Assembly (NCBI GenBank): GCA_964503045.1 | Contig: CAZCZI010000028.1 | Coordinates: forward strand, 1 to 64,000 | Reading direction: 5' to 3' | From: CAYZJR01 sp964503045 | GTDB taxonomy: Bacteria; Cyanobacteriota; Vampirovibrionia; Obscuribacterales; Obscuribacteraceae | DNA: 64,000 nt | The notes under the pieces: model-generated | What the model saw: the letters and a program-made list of their open reading frames with translations, nothing else | What the model was told of the DNA's origin: nothing | The model's database searches: none | Program-made: the position numbers and the translations under genes | Shown here: in pieces, positions 17,583 through 26,271 of the stretch | Numbering within the stretch: the stretch's first letter is position 1 | Layout of the letters: each line of letters opens with the position of its first letter

Positions 17583-18910
17583 TTTTCTTGGTTTGTTGAA
17601 GCGTCGAGAGTAATCTCTGCATCCGCGGGCATGCCAGGTTTGGCAAAACCGCTAGGCTGATTGATTGCAATCTTGATTCCAAATACTTGCTTCACTCTAT
17701 CTTCTTTGAAGTAGATATTTTCAGGTGTGAATGAACCTTCAGGATCTATTTGAATGACCTTGCCTGTAAATGGCTTGTCCGGGCTGGAGTCCAAGGTCAC
17801 CTTAACTTCCTGACCCACTCTCACTAGTCCAATCTTGCCTTCGGGCACATACCCACGAAGATAGACGGTGTCCAAATTGATGATGGAGAGCAATGTTTGA
17901 CCAGGGGTCACGACAGCGCCGGGTTCAACCGAACGAGCCGTAACCACGCCTGAAATCGGGCTCTTCACGTTTAGGTAATTGATTTTGGCTTGAATCTCAT
18001 CTCTGGCGGCTTTCGCATTGGCTACATCATGTTGCGATGTTTTTACTTTATGTTGAGCTTGAATGAGTTGCTTTTGAAATGCCATCAATTGCGCCGAGAA
18101 AATATTCGGGTTCATTTTCCAGGCTTTTGCCTGTTCGAGGGCTGCTTCGGCGCGCTGCAGCTCTTTGTGAGCCGCTTTCGCAGAATTCTCTCTCGCCGCC
18201 AACACTGCAGCTGCAGTATCGCGAGTGGTGCTTACCCTATCGTTTTCATCACTAGACACTGCACCTTCAGTCGACAGTGATTGATATCTTTTCTTTCTGA
18301 TATCAGCCAAACTCAACTCTGATTTTGCCTGTTGCACTGCCGCTTCTGTTTCGCCGACCTTTGCATTCGCTTGCGCCACGCTTGATTCGGCTTGACCGAC
18401 CTGAGCCGTGGTTTCTTCTTTTGATTGAGCGATCTTGATTTTCGCTTCTTCAATCTGGCTGTTGATCACATCCAATTGATAGTTGGCATTTTCGACTTGC
18501 TCTTCAGCCATCAGGATTCTGGCGTTGGCGCCGCGCAGCTGCGCTTGCACATCATCATCGCTTATCTTCACGATGGTCTGTCCAGCCTTCACCAATTCGC
18601 CTTCGCGAGCAGCAATGTAATCGACGCGACCACCGATTTTGGGTCCGATGTTGGTTTCATATCCTTCGATACGACCGCTCACGTGCAGGCTGCTGGTATC
18701 TTTGGGCTGGTTGGCGAAATTCCAGTAGGCGATTCCACCACCAATCGCTGCGACCAGCAATAAGGCTATGGCGCGAGCTCTTGCCTTGTTGGGCTTCTTC
18801 GGTGACCGCGGCTTGACATTCGACTGCTTGGATTCGCTTGCCGTTTCAGTCGCGGAGCTACTTGTCCCGCCAACCATCGGCATTTGACCTCTCTTCACAA
18901 CGGCATCCAT
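17579..18910 (-). CDS. HlyD-family membrane fusion (periplasmic adaptor) protein
   Basis: 443 residues, ATG 18910 with AGGA upstream. Basic N-terminus, one membrane helix (about 46-66), then a biotinyl-lipoyl half (GRVDYIAAREGELVKAGQ, about 92-110), a long helical hairpin (about 120-310; includes SLSTEGAVSSDENDR, the usual turn of these adaptors), the second lipoyl half (SPISGVVTARSVEPGAVV) and a beta-barrel domain. It bridges the ABC-2 permeases and an outer-membrane channel, which is not encoded here. It is the first gene of the exporter operon, divergent from the TetR gene. Confidence 0.93.
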   Translation of the reverse strand: MDAVVKRGQMPMVGGTSSSATETASESKQSNVKPRSPKKPNKARARAIALLLVAAIGGGIAYWNFANQPKDTSSLHVSGRIEGYETNIGPKIGGRVDYIAAREGELVKAGQTIVKISDDDVQAQLRGANARILMAEEQVENANYQLDVINSQIEEAKIKIAQSKEETTAQVGQAESSVAQANAKVGETEAAVQQAKSELSLADIRKKRYQSLSTEGAVSSDENDRVSTTRDTAAAVLAARENSAKAAHKELQRAEAALEQAKAWKMNPNIFSAQLMAFQKQLIQAQHKVKTSQHDVANAKAARDEIQAKINYLNVKSPISGVVTARSVEPGAVVTPGQTLLSIINLDTVYLRGYVPEGKIGLVRVGQEVKVTLDSSPDKPFTGKVIQIDPEGSFTPENIYFKEDRVKQVFGIKIAINQPSGFAKPGMPADAEITLDASTNQEK

Positions 18911-19023
18911 GGGATATTCCTCGATCTGTTGAAATTGTCATCCCTTCCGGCATTTGCGGACATCCTTCCTCGTAGGTAGTCTTTGCAGGTTCTGTCATTC
19001 TTCAGCTTTCCTTGTATAATTAT

Positions 19024-19045
19024 CATACCAACCGGTATGTATAAT
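19024..19045. promoter_or_regulatory. TetR-type operator with overlapping divergent promoters
   Basis: Perfect palindrome CATACC-AACC-GGTATG at 19024-19039, midway between the divergent exporter operon and the TetR gene. A plus-strand TATAAT (19040-19045) directly abuts it, and AT-rich TATAAT/TAATTAT sequence lies on the other side (19015-19022). The repressor most likely binds here and blocks both transcription units, giving autoregulation and control of the exporter. Confidence 0.7.
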
Positions 19046-19228
19046 AGTCAATGGCAGGAACATTAAAACCGCAAATCCCTCAATCAGAAGGTCGGAGAAC
19101 CCGCCAAGAAGGACCGGATGGTTGGAAGAACGTTCCAAAACCAGCCAAGTTGAGTGAAGTTGATGAATCAGGAACCTATGAGCAAGTTGAACGACCGCGT
19201 ACTATTTATAGAGAAAACGAGCGCAACC

Positions 19229-19882
19229 ATGACTGACGCAATAAAAGAAGAAGAACCAAAACGCCGCGGGCGCCCGGTAAGCAAAAAAGAAGACATTATT
19301 CGGGCAGCCGTGAAGGTGTTTCTGGAGAATGGCTATGCAGGTACGAGCGTCAATCGCGTTGCAGCAGAAGCTGGCGTAATCAAAGCAACTATATATAGTC
19401 ACTTTAAGGATAAAGAATCTCTATTCACGGCCATTATTGAAGAGATCACTGTGAAAAAGATGGCAGTCGACTTCCCACGCGTAGAGGCACTTTTGCCGAG
19501 TTTAGCGCCAGAGCAATTTATCGATCTCATATACGAGAAATTTTCCAAACTGGAAGAAGACCAAGAGTATGTCCGCCTGGTGCGTATCTTGATCGGTGAG
19601 TCGGAGCGCTTTCCTGAGCTGCCCGAACTGTATTTGCGGGTCGTTTTGCGCCCGGGAATGGGACTGGCCAAAATGTATTTCGACAAGCATCCGGAACTTG
19701 GAATTGAAGATTCATTCGCAGCTGGTCACATCATGGCTGGCGCCTTCTGGTCGCTTTTAGCTTGGCAAAGAATACTCGGGGGTATGAAGGAAACACCACT
19801 GAGATCCGATCGTGTAAAGGCTGTGCTCAAGGACTTTTTGGTGAGCAAGAAGAAGCTGACTGCGATTGAGAAGCAGAGCTAG
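19229..19882 (+). CDS. TetR/AcrR-family transcriptional regulator
   Basis: The frame is open from 19154, but the family-like sequence starts at the ATG 19229 (MTDAIKEEEPKRRGRPVSKKE), giving 217 residues; ATG 19178, with AGGA upstream, is the alternative. Helix-turn-helix near 25-70: IIRAAVKVFLENGYAGTSV, then IKATIYSHFKDKESLF. The C-terminal half is a helical ligand-binding domain (TetR_C type). Divergent from the HlyD/ABC exporter operon; probably its ligand-responsive repressor through the operator at 19024-19039. Confidence 0.88.
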   Translation: MTDAIKEEEPKRRGRPVSKKEDIIRAAVKVFLENGYAGTSVNRVAAEAGVIKATIYSHFKDKESLFTAIIEEITVKKMAVDFPRVEALLPSLAPEQFIDLIYEKFSKLEEDQEYVRLVRILIGESERFPELPELYLRVVLRPGMGLAKMYFDKHPELGIEDSFAAGHIMAGAFWSLLAWQRILGGMKETPLRSDRVKAVLKDFLVSKKKLTAIEKQS

Positions 19883-19929
19883 AAAGACGGATTGGATCGA
19901 TCTTTTAGTAGTCGACAGTGATGACTTGC

Positions 19930-20245
19930 CGCGTGATCGTGCGTTACGTGATCGTGCGTTACGTGATCATGCGCTGCGTGATCACGCGCCGCGTGGCCAT
20001 CGTATGTGGTGCATTTGCATCGTATGTGGTGGCCATGCGACGCGTGATCACATGCAATTAGGAGCTGCGTGCTCACGAGCTGCGTGNNNNNNNNNNNNNN
20101 NNNNNNNNNNNNNNNNNNNNNNNNNNNNNNNNNNNNNNNNNNNNNNNNNNNNNNNNNNNNNNNNNNNNNNNNNNNNNNNNNNNNNNGAGCTGCGTGCTCA
20201 CGAGCTGCGTGATCATGAGCTGCGTGTTCACTCGCCGCGTGATTA
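19930..20245. repeat. 15-bp tandem repeat array interrupted by an assembly gap
   Basis: Between two convergent genes. Units such as CGTGATCGTGCGTTA (two exact copies), CGTGATCATGCGCTG and CGTGATCACGCGCCG are followed by degenerate copies. Beyond the gap come CGTGCTCACGAGCTG and CGTGATCATGAGCTG. Most units contain a near-palindromic GTGATCAC/TGATCA core. Both strands read open because 15 is a multiple of three, but no start, ribosome site or known domain supports a protein. Confidence 0.8.
20087..20186. other. Assembly gap (100 N)
   Basis: Exactly 100 unknown bases inside the 15-bp repeat array, the usual placeholder for a gap of unknown length. The true array is probably longer than shown. 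Confidence 0.95.
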
Positions 20246-21277
20246 CTTAATCCAGTGAATCTTGCCTGTCGTGATATCTCTGACCGCGCCGACAACTTTT
20301 AGCTTGTTGCTTGAAACAAGCTCACGCAATACACTGCTTCCTTTGACTACCTGATCGATCGTCTGCCTGACGTTGTTTTCGATGGACTCGTTGAGTAGTG
20401 CCTCGTCCTTTAGACTCGGGTGTTCTCTCTTTGTCTTTTCGACTGCCGGTTCGATCATCGCTACGAGTTTCGGTAGGCTGCCTTCGAGTTCGGCTCCTTT
20501 TACCGTCGCATCGACGGCGCCACACTTCGAGTGACCCAGCACGACGAGAAGTTGCGTGCCGAGGTACTTCGTTCCATACTCGGCGGAAGCGAGTTCTGAT
20601 TCGCCGCAAACGTTTCCGGCGACGCGAATGACGAAGATATCAGCGAAGCCTTGATCGAAAACCACCTCTGGTGGCACACGAGCATCTGAACAACCCAAAA
20701 CTGTTGCGTAAGGTTTTTGACCCTGCTCAGCTGTTTCCATTCTCCTTTGTGCATCAAATCTGGAGTGAATGCTTCGACCGCTCATGTAGCGTTGATTGCC
20801 TGCTTGCAGGCGCTTGAGCACTGCGTCTGCGGTTCGCTCAGGATCGGGTTTGGAACTTTCAGGTTTAGAACCATCGGTTTTGGAATCTGCCTTGGTGTCA
20901 TTTGTAGTAGATCCGTTCTTGGACTTCTCGTCTTTAGACTTCTTCGACTTCTCGTCTTTAGACTTCTTCGACTTTTCTTTCGCGGGCTTTTCTTCTTTCG
21001 GCTTTTCTTCTTTCGGTTTCTCTTCCTTTTGTTTTTCTGGCTTCAGTTGTCCTTCTTTCGTCTTTTTCTCTTTTGCCGTTTTACTTGTCGACCTTTCGTC
21101 CTTCGACTTATCTGTCGACTCGGCAGCCGCAGCCTCTGCAGAAGTTTTCTCAGTAGGAGTCGGCTCACCTTTGGACTTTGCCTCAGCGAAATCACAAATC
21201 ACAAGTTGAACCGTCAATGCAAGAAGCGCGGAAAGAATAGATAACCTTTTCGCTGAGTTATTCAATGTGTTCTTCAA
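20243..21277 (-). CDS. Exported beta-class carbonic anhydrase with a long charged linker
   Basis: Interconverts CO2 and bicarbonate. 344 residues from TTG 21277, with AAAGGAA 5 nt upstream. Signal peptide at about 1-33, then a roughly 110-residue Lys/Glu/Ser linker (EEKPKEEKPKEEKP, KSKKSKDEKS repeats), then a beta-carbonic anhydrase domain at about 148-344. Zinc ligands are visible: C196 and D198 with R200 in GCSDAR, H249 and C252 in LGHSKCG. The linker looks like a periplasmic or wall-spanning spacer. Stands alone downstream of the repeat array. Beta-enzymes are usually cytoplasmic, so the export signal is notable. Confidence 0.88.
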   Translation of the reverse strand: MKNTLNNSAKRLSILSALLALTVQLVICDFAEAKSKGEPTPTEKTSAEAAAAESTDKSKDERSTSKTAKEKKTKEGQLKPEKQKEEKPKEEKPKEEKPAKEKSKKSKDEKSKKSKDEKSKNGSTTNDTKADSKTDGSKPESSKPDPERTADAVLKRLQAGNQRYMSGRSIHSRFDAQRRMETAEQGQKPYATVLGCSDARVPPEVVFDQGFADIFVIRVAGNVCGESELASAEYGTKYLGTQLLVVLGHSKCGAVDATVKGAELEGSLPKLVAMIEPAVEKTKREHPSLKDEALLNESIENNVRQTIDQVVKGSSVLRELVSSNKLKVVGAVRDITTGKIHWIK

Positions 21278-21308
21278 TGTTGGTTCCTTTCTTGGTCTTG
21301 AAGTTGCA

Positions 21309-22142
21309 TCATGCCACCACCAATTTATTCAAATTGCGCACCACCTCTTTTGGAATCGAGATGGAGCCCATAGTCGATTGATAGCCCTCATAAGGACCAT
21401 GGCAGTCAGAACCACCAGTGACCATCAAACCATTGCGATGAGCAAAGCGCAGATAATTTCGAACGGTTTCCCCTGAGTGCGTTCGGTGATAAGCTTCGAC
21501 TGCTTGCATCCCACGTTGTTTCAACTCAAGAATGAGCGAGCGAATCTTCTCGCCCTTTCCAGGATGTGCGACTGAGGCCACGCCGCCTGCTTGCACAATG
21601 GCGTTGACGGCTTCAAATGGACTAACGCTTCGGCGCTGTGCGTAGTATGGAGAAGTTCGAACCATAAAGCGTTCGTACGCCTCGTGAATGTCGACTGCAC
21701 CACCAACATCAACGATTGCTTTGGTGATGTGCGCCTTGCCGATGGCCCCTGCGCCTGCAAACTCTTGCACTTTCTCTTTGGTTAGCGCGACACCTGCGCT
21801 CGAAATCAGGTTAATGCATTCTTCCAGATGATCGACTCTTGCTTGTCGTTGGCGTCTCAAAACTTCCTTGAGGTGCTCGTTGTGTACATCGATGTAGTAT
21901 CCCAGCACATGCACGTCTTGGGTGACACCATCGGCATCCGTCCAGATCGTGTTGATTTCGATGCCTGGAATTATTTCCAATCTTCCCGCTGCCGCGTCGA
22001 TTGCTTCTTGCACACCATTTATGGTGTCATGATCGGTCAAAGCAATTACTTTCATCTTGAGTTTGACGGCGTGCTCGACGAGATCGCTTGGAGCCCAGGT
22101 TCCATCAGAATGATGCGAGTGCAAGTGAAGGTCATAAGACAT
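21309..22142 (-). CDS. PHP-domain phosphoesterase (YciV/RNase AM-like)
   Basis: 277 residues. N-terminal metal-binding HLHSHHSDGT (about 6-15), ALTDHDT (about 35-41), PGIEINT near residue 60, a His in VAHPGKG near 195, and GSDCH near 249, the five PHP metal motifs. Members hydrolyse nucleotide phosphoesters (for example 3',5'-bisphosphates or short RNA). The gene ends 3 bp after, and is transcribed with, the YmdB-like phosphoesterase gene. Confidence 0.88.
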   Translation of the reverse strand: MSYDLHLHSHHSDGTWAPSDLVEHAVKLKMKVIALTDHDTINGVQEAIDAAAGRLEIIPGIEINTIWTDADGVTQDVHVLGYYIDVHNEHLKEVLRRQRQARVDHLEECINLISSAGVALTKEKVQEFAGAGAIGKAHITKAIVDVGGAVDIHEAYERFMVRTSPYYAQRRSVSPFEAVNAIVQAGGVASVAHPGKGEKIRSLILELKQRGMQAVEAYHRTHSGETVRNYLRFAHRNGLMVTGGSDCHGPYEGYQSTMGSISIPKEVVRNLNKLVVA

Positions 22143-22145
22143 TAG

Positions 22146-22964
22146 CTAGTCTTTCACCTCCGCTTCAGTTTCATGATGTTGAACACGGGTGATGCCGATG
22201 CCTCTTCCAGTTTCAACATCCAATTCGATGATGACTCCGTTTAATTGAGCAGGACCCGATGCAACGTCCAGTCTGGTCGGCAGTTGCTTTACCATGCGGC
22301 GAAGCGCAGCCTCGCGATCCATTCCGATTACACCATTGATTGGTGCGCAACAGCCTGCGTCGGTAATGTATGCCGTTCCACCAGGAAGGATTCTCTCATC
22401 GGCGGTTTGAACATGCGTGTGCGTTCCCACCACACAAGAAACTCTGCCATCGAGATAATGCCCCAATGCAACTTTCTCGGCGGTCGCTTCTGCGTGGACG
22501 TCTACAAAAATCAACTTGGTTTCGTCTTTGATTTTTGTTATCAACTCATCTGCCATGAGGAAGGGCGAAGTAAGCGGCTCCATAAAAACGCGACCCATCA
22601 AATTGATGATACCGAGCTTGTGTCCGTTAACATCGATAACGCACCAACCAGCACCTGGCGTTCCTTCCGGATAATTTGCAGGTCTTAGCACCAGTTTGTT
22701 TTTTTCGATATATTCGAGCGTTTCTTTGCGATCGAAAGTGTGGTTGCCGCCCGTGAAAACGTCGACACCAGCTTCTTTTAGCTCGTTGATGTTGCTTTCT
22801 GTAATTCCATATCCGTGCGATGCATTTTCCGCATTCGCAATGACAAGGTCGGGCTTGTTGCCCGATTTAGCGTGCGCGTTCAGATAATTTTTTACAACTC
22901 TTCGACCGGGCTTCCCTACTATGTCGCCCAAAAAGAGTATCTTGATGCTACGCTGAGAACTCAT
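22146..22964 (-). CDS. YmdB-family metallophosphoesterase (TIGR00282)
   Basis: The frame begins at GTG 22982, but MSSQRSIKILFLGDIVG from ATG 22964 matches the family start (272 residues). Calcineurin-like metal motifs: FLGDIVG, ANAENASHG, TGGNHTFDRKE, VDVHAEATAEK, VVGTHTHVQTAD, ending with TDAGCCAPINGVIGMD. Family members hydrolyse 2',3'-cyclic nucleotides and affect RNA turnover. In an operon with the PHP phosphoesterase, spacing 3 bp. Confidence 0.9.
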   Translation of the reverse strand: MSSQRSIKILFLGDIVGKPGRRVVKNYLNAHAKSGNKPDLVIANAENASHGYGITESNINELKEAGVDVFTGGNHTFDRKETLEYIEKNKLVLRPANYPEGTPGAGWCVIDVNGHKLGIINLMGRVFMEPLTSPFLMADELITKIKDETKLIFVDVHAEATAEKVALGHYLDGRVSCVVGTHTHVQTADERILPGGTAYITDAGCCAPINGVIGMDREAALRRMVKQLPTRLDVASGPAQLNGVIIELDVETGRGIGITRVQHHETEAEVKD

Positions 22965-23003
22965 AGGGAGAGCATACACCACAAGAGTTTCGACAGGTGA
23001 TTG

Positions 23004-23963
23004 ATGCTTAAAAGTGTAAGGACTTGGTCACAGAGATTCAAAGCGCGCGGGGTTGCCGCTTTGCTGCTCGGTGCCGCCCTATCGCTGCCCGGCGCGCTGG
23101 CGCAGAAGGGACAGGTGGCTGAAAAGCCGCGACAGGCGACGCTTGCGCCACCGATGAGTGCCAAGCTGGACCAGAGACCGGGGACTGCGCAGGCGGTTGC
23201 TCCGGCGACGGCGGCTGCTCCGGCAACGGCGCAGAAGGCATCGACCACGACCCAAAAGACAACAACAGTCAAGAAAACCGCAGACGTCAAGGCGTCGACG
23301 GAAGCTGCCAAGCCACAAGTGAGCGATGGGGCGAAACCTGCGGCCGCCAAAACTGCGAATGATGGCAAGCAGCCGGCTGATGACAAGAAATCAACGGCAG
23401 CGGACTCTTCTGCAAAATCGAAGGACGCAAAAGCCGACGCGAAGACCGATGCGAAAACCGATGTTTCGAAAGGAGCGAAAACTGCGCCCGCAAAGAAATC
23501 TACGGTGAAAAAGATTGTGACGAAGCGGAGGTCGAATTCGATGGTTCCGCCGCCGCCGCCGGAGATGCCAACTATTATGCCGACCACAGACCCTGAACTG
23601 ATGTCGATTTCTGGACTGCCATTAGAGTTTTTGACGGGCGAGGCTTTGAGGGAACGGCAAAAAGAATTGAAGGCGCAGCTCACCGAAGTCAGAGATGGCT
23701 TGGCGATGCGCGAACGAAATTGCACTGACAAGATTCAACGGGCAGAACAATTTGAGTCTTTGTATCAAGAAGGAGTTGTTAGTCGGCGCGAGTTGGAAAC
23801 GGCTCAGATGGAAGCAAAGGATTGCGAGCACGAGATGGAACGCGTGAAATCAAAAATAGCGAATCTAGATGCGTTGCTCAAGAAAGTTGATGAGCGCGTT
23901 GCGAAGCAACCAGTGAACAAGGCGACACCTAAGGCATCCGATAAGAAGAAGCGATCGAAGTAG
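23004..23963 (+). CDS. Exported Ala/Lys-rich protein with a C-terminal coiled-coil hairpin
   Basis: 319 residues from ATG 23004, with AGGTGA upstream (a TTG sits one codon earlier). Signal peptide about 1-33, ending ALAQKG. Then roughly 130 residues of Ala/Lys/Thr low complexity (KTADVKAST, DAKADAKTDAKTD), a PPPPPE stretch, and a coiled coil from about 207. LYQEGVVSRRELETAQ near residue 250 is very like the hairpin turn of RND/HlyD periplasmic adaptors, yet no lipoyl or barrel domains are present. Divergent from the phosphoesterase operon and 8 bp ahead of an ATPase gene. Confidence 0.7.
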   Translation: MLKSVRTWSQRFKARGVAALLLGAALSLPGALAQKGQVAEKPRQATLAPPMSAKLDQRPGTAQAVAPATAAAPATAQKASTTTQKTTTVKKTADVKASTEAAKPQVSDGAKPAAAKTANDGKQPADDKKSTAADSSAKSKDAKADAKTDAKTDVSKGAKTAPAKKSTVKKIVTKRRSNSMVPPPPPEMPTIMPTTDPELMSISGLPLEFLTGEALRERQKELKAQLTEVRDGLAMRERNCTDKIQRAEQFESLYQEGVVSRRELETAQMEAKDCEHEMERVKSKIANLDALLKKVDERVAKQPVNKATPKASDKKKRSK

Positions 23964-23971
23964 TCGGATTG

Positions 23972-24691
23972 ATGAAGGACAAACCTTTCCTCCGCTCAAT
24001 TGAACTGCGAGACGGCTTCGACAAAAAGAAGTATCCATTCAACATTCCTTCAATTGCAAATTTGGAATTGATCGAATTTCATGACGGAGTAACATTTTTC
24101 GTCGGAGAAAATGGATCCGGAAAATCAACTCTACTAGAAGCAATCGCGCTCACGATGGGCTTCACAGCGCAGGGTGGATCAAAAGATCATATTATCGAGG
24201 ACGATGCCGGTGATTCCGGTTTGCACGAATTTCTGAAAGCCACGAAAAGCTATCCGGGTCCAAAGAGTTCGTTCTTTTTGCGAGCAGAGAGTTTTTATAA
24301 CGTTGCAACGTACACCGACAGACTTGGTTCGACGCGCTATGGCGGTGGGCGTTCACTCCACAGGCAATCGCACGGCGAGTCTTTCATGGCAGCACTCGTA
24401 GATGGCTTCGGGCCAAAGGGTTTGTACTTGCTAGATGAGCCCGAAGCAGCGCTATCTCCTTCACGACTTATGGCTGCGCTTGTAAGAATCGACGATCTGG
24501 TGAAATCGGGATCGCAATTCATCATTGCTACTCATTCACCCATCCTAATGGCATATCCGCGCTCAAAGATTGTGATGTTTGATGAGAATGGTATCAGTGA
24601 AATAGAATACGAGAAGACTGAACACTTTTCGATTACGCGCGATTTCTTAAACAACTACTCTAAGCGACTAGAACAACTGTTCGATTCTTAA
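23972..24691 (+). CDS. AAA ATPase (ABC/SMC-like, COG3910 type)
   Basis: 239 residues from ATG 23972 (TTG one codon earlier). Walker A GENGSGKST near residue 46; Walker B/signature region LYLLDEPEAALSPSR near 150; switch His in IIATHSPIL. Short predicted ATPase without membrane segments or a long coiled coil. Members are stand-alone or partner ATPases of unclear role. The 8-bp spacing to the helical-hairpin exported protein suggests one transcript. Confidence 0.85.
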   Translation: MKDKPFLRSIELRDGFDKKKYPFNIPSIANLELIEFHDGVTFFVGENGSGKSTLLEAIALTMGFTAQGGSKDHIIEDDAGDSGLHEFLKATKSYPGPKSSFFLRAESFYNVATYTDRLGSTRYGGGRSLHRQSHGESFMAALVDGFGPKGLYLLDEPEAALSPSRLMAALVRIDDLVKSGSQFIIATHSPILMAYPRSKIVMFDENGISEIEYEKTEHFSITRDFLNNYSKRLEQLFDS

Positions 24692-24702
24692 GCTGAGATT
24701 CT

Positions 24703-25593
24703 ATGCGACTTGTTCGAACTCTCCTACTCTTGCTATTTGCATATCACGGAGCCCCTTGCGTAGTAACTGCGCAAGCCGTGCATCAAAAGCCGCAAGAAGT
24801 AAACGCCATACTAGACTACGGTGCACGCGAGCTTTCATCGTTTCATGACGAGTGGAGTGGTAGCAGACATTTGCTGAAAATTAAGGCGCCATCACCATCT
24901 TGGAGAGCTCCCGATTATTCACTGCTTAGCCTGTATGCCCTGAGACTGGGAGCACCCCGGAGGGTATACGGCATCGTCTCGGAGCACGACAAACTCAGGA
25001 CACGGTTTTCGAAGGTACCCTTTCTGAAAACGAAGTGGTTAGTTGATAAACAATCGCTGCAATTATTCTCTCCATTTGAGATTGATCGGTTTCTTCACAG
25101 TGACGACGAAGTGTTGAACGGCATCGATGTTGAAAAATACGATCAAAGAAGTAAGCCCCCAACCGTTGAATTGGGCGGACGTTTCAAGAGTTCAGAATCA
25201 TTTAGGTTCAATCCAAATCATCCAATTAAGGAAGAAACAAACGTCAATATGCTAGGTGAGTTTTCGAAACCTCCGGCGGTTCGACCTAGCGACAGCGGCA
25301 TGGCTGAGCGATTCAACTATCCAGTTATGGAAGAGACAAGCGTGAATTTGCTCAGCGAATTCTCTGTGGACCAGTCACCTCTTCCCAGTGGTTCGTTTTC
25401 ATATGGGTTTAACACGACTACACACCCTTCAGTACCATATTTGGGCGTCAGGAATTCTCGATCGTTTCCTTCATTTGGTGGCAACTTACCTCGTGGTATC
25501 AATGATGGTATCCCGCTTATAAGAAACGGAGACAAATACTACAACTTGGACGATCCACACGACGCTACTCTATTGCGCCTCATGGGCGAGTAG
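24703..25593 (+). CDS. Exported protein with an internal EET.VN.L.EFS repeat
   Basis: 296 residues. Signal peptide about 1-25 (ending VVTAQAV). The middle carries two copies of a motif: PIKEETNVNMLGEFS and PVMEETSVNLLSEFS, about 40 residues apart. The C-terminus is Gly/Asn/Ser-rich. I do not recognise the family. It follows the ATPase by 11 bp and is probably cotranscribed with it. Confidence 0.65.
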   Translation: MRLVRTLLLLLFAYHGAPCVVTAQAVHQKPQEVNAILDYGARELSSFHDEWSGSRHLLKIKAPSPSWRAPDYSLLSLYALRLGAPRRVYGIVSEHDKLRTRFSKVPFLKTKWLVDKQSLQLFSPFEIDRFLHSDDEVLNGIDVEKYDQRSKPPTVELGGRFKSSESFRFNPNHPIKEETNVNMLGEFSKPPAVRPSDSGMAERFNYPVMEETSVNLLSEFSVDQSPLPSGSFSYGFNTTTHPSVPYLGVRNSRSFPSFGGNLPRGINDGIPLIRNGDKYYNLDDPHDATLLRLMGE

Positions 25594-25604
25594 CATGTTT
25601 CTAG

Positions 25605-25928
25605 CTATTCCAGCACTTCAAGCCCATGCTTTTGTACGATACTCAACAGCTTGAGTGCAATGCCGCTTGGGCGCTTAGCACCAGTTTCCCACTTTTCGAT
25701 GGTACTTTCGCTTGTGTTTAGGTAGCGAGCAAAGACAGGTTGGCTTACGCGACACTTCTCGCGCAGTTTCTTGATGTCCCGACTACTGAGCGCCCTTGGG
25801 GCCACGAGACACATTTCGTCGAACTCACGCAACGTGGTTTTATCTATTGTCCCCGCATGATACATTCCTTCGACGGTATCATGAATCGCCTCGAGTGCTT
25901 TGCTTTTGTACTTGCGCTTTGCTCTCAT
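25605..25928 (-). CDS. Helix-turn-helix antitoxin, NadS/HigA-like
   Basis: 107 residues from ATG 25928, whose ATGA overlaps the TGA of the upstream toxin remnant (the frame itself extends to a TTG at 25934). The C-terminal half holds an XRE helix-turn-helix: DIKKLREKCRVSQPVFARYLNTSESTIEKWETG. The N-terminal half is helical, with GMYHAGTIDKTTLREFD, as in NadS-type antitoxins of RelE/HigB-like modules. The family represses its own operon. The partner toxin is broken, so this is now an orphan antitoxin or regulator. Confidence 0.82.
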   Translation of the reverse strand: MRAKRKYKSKALEAIHDTVEGMYHAGTIDKTTLREFDEMCLVAPRALSSRDIKKLREKCRVSQPVFARYLNTSESTIEKWETGAKRPSGIALKLLSIVQKHGLEVLE

Positions 25929-26160
25929 ATGCAAATCTCCAACAGCTTTTCCGCTTCGAGTTCCTTCGTCATGTCATCATCCGACTTCTGTCGGTACGTG
26001 TTCGCCAGTTTTTTGAATGCCTCCAGATCATAGTCTTCAATATTCTCCTGATCCTTCTTTGCAAATAGATAGACGTAAACTCTTTTGCAAACCACTTAAC
26101 TTTAAATGTTCGTGGCTTAAGCGACAGATTTTCCGACGACTTTTCAATTGAATCGTTCAT
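25925..26160 (-). pseudogene. Degenerate HigB/RelE-family toxin (NadT-like)
   Basis: ATG 26160 opens a frame with TFKVKWFAKEF, the usual N-terminus of these toxins. In a different frame the next bases read VYVYLFAKKDQENIEDYD, then LEAFKKLANTYRQ and a tail ending ELEAEKLLEICI, the usual C-terminus, which stops with TGA overlapping the antitoxin ATG. The roughly 40-residue middle part with the catalytic strands is missing and the two ends are out of frame. So the toxin is truncated by an internal deletion plus frameshift. Reconstructed by eye from the minus strand. Confidence 0.75.
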
Positions 26161-26271
26161 TTTATGATAGCACCAAGTGCTACCTTTGCCAATCTCGGAC
26201 TAGCGCTTAGCTTGCAGCAAGCATTTCAACTTGTTGCGGTTAAGCTCAACCAAAATTGACGCGGGTAGTTC

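Noticed and set aside
19051..19236. 61-codon frame between the operator and TetR
   Set aside because: No recognisable product and it overlaps the TetR gene in another frame; treated as leader.
19866..20258. Plus- and minus-strand frames crossing the N gap
   Set aside because: They are open only because the 15-bp repeat is a multiple of three; no start, ribosome site or domain.
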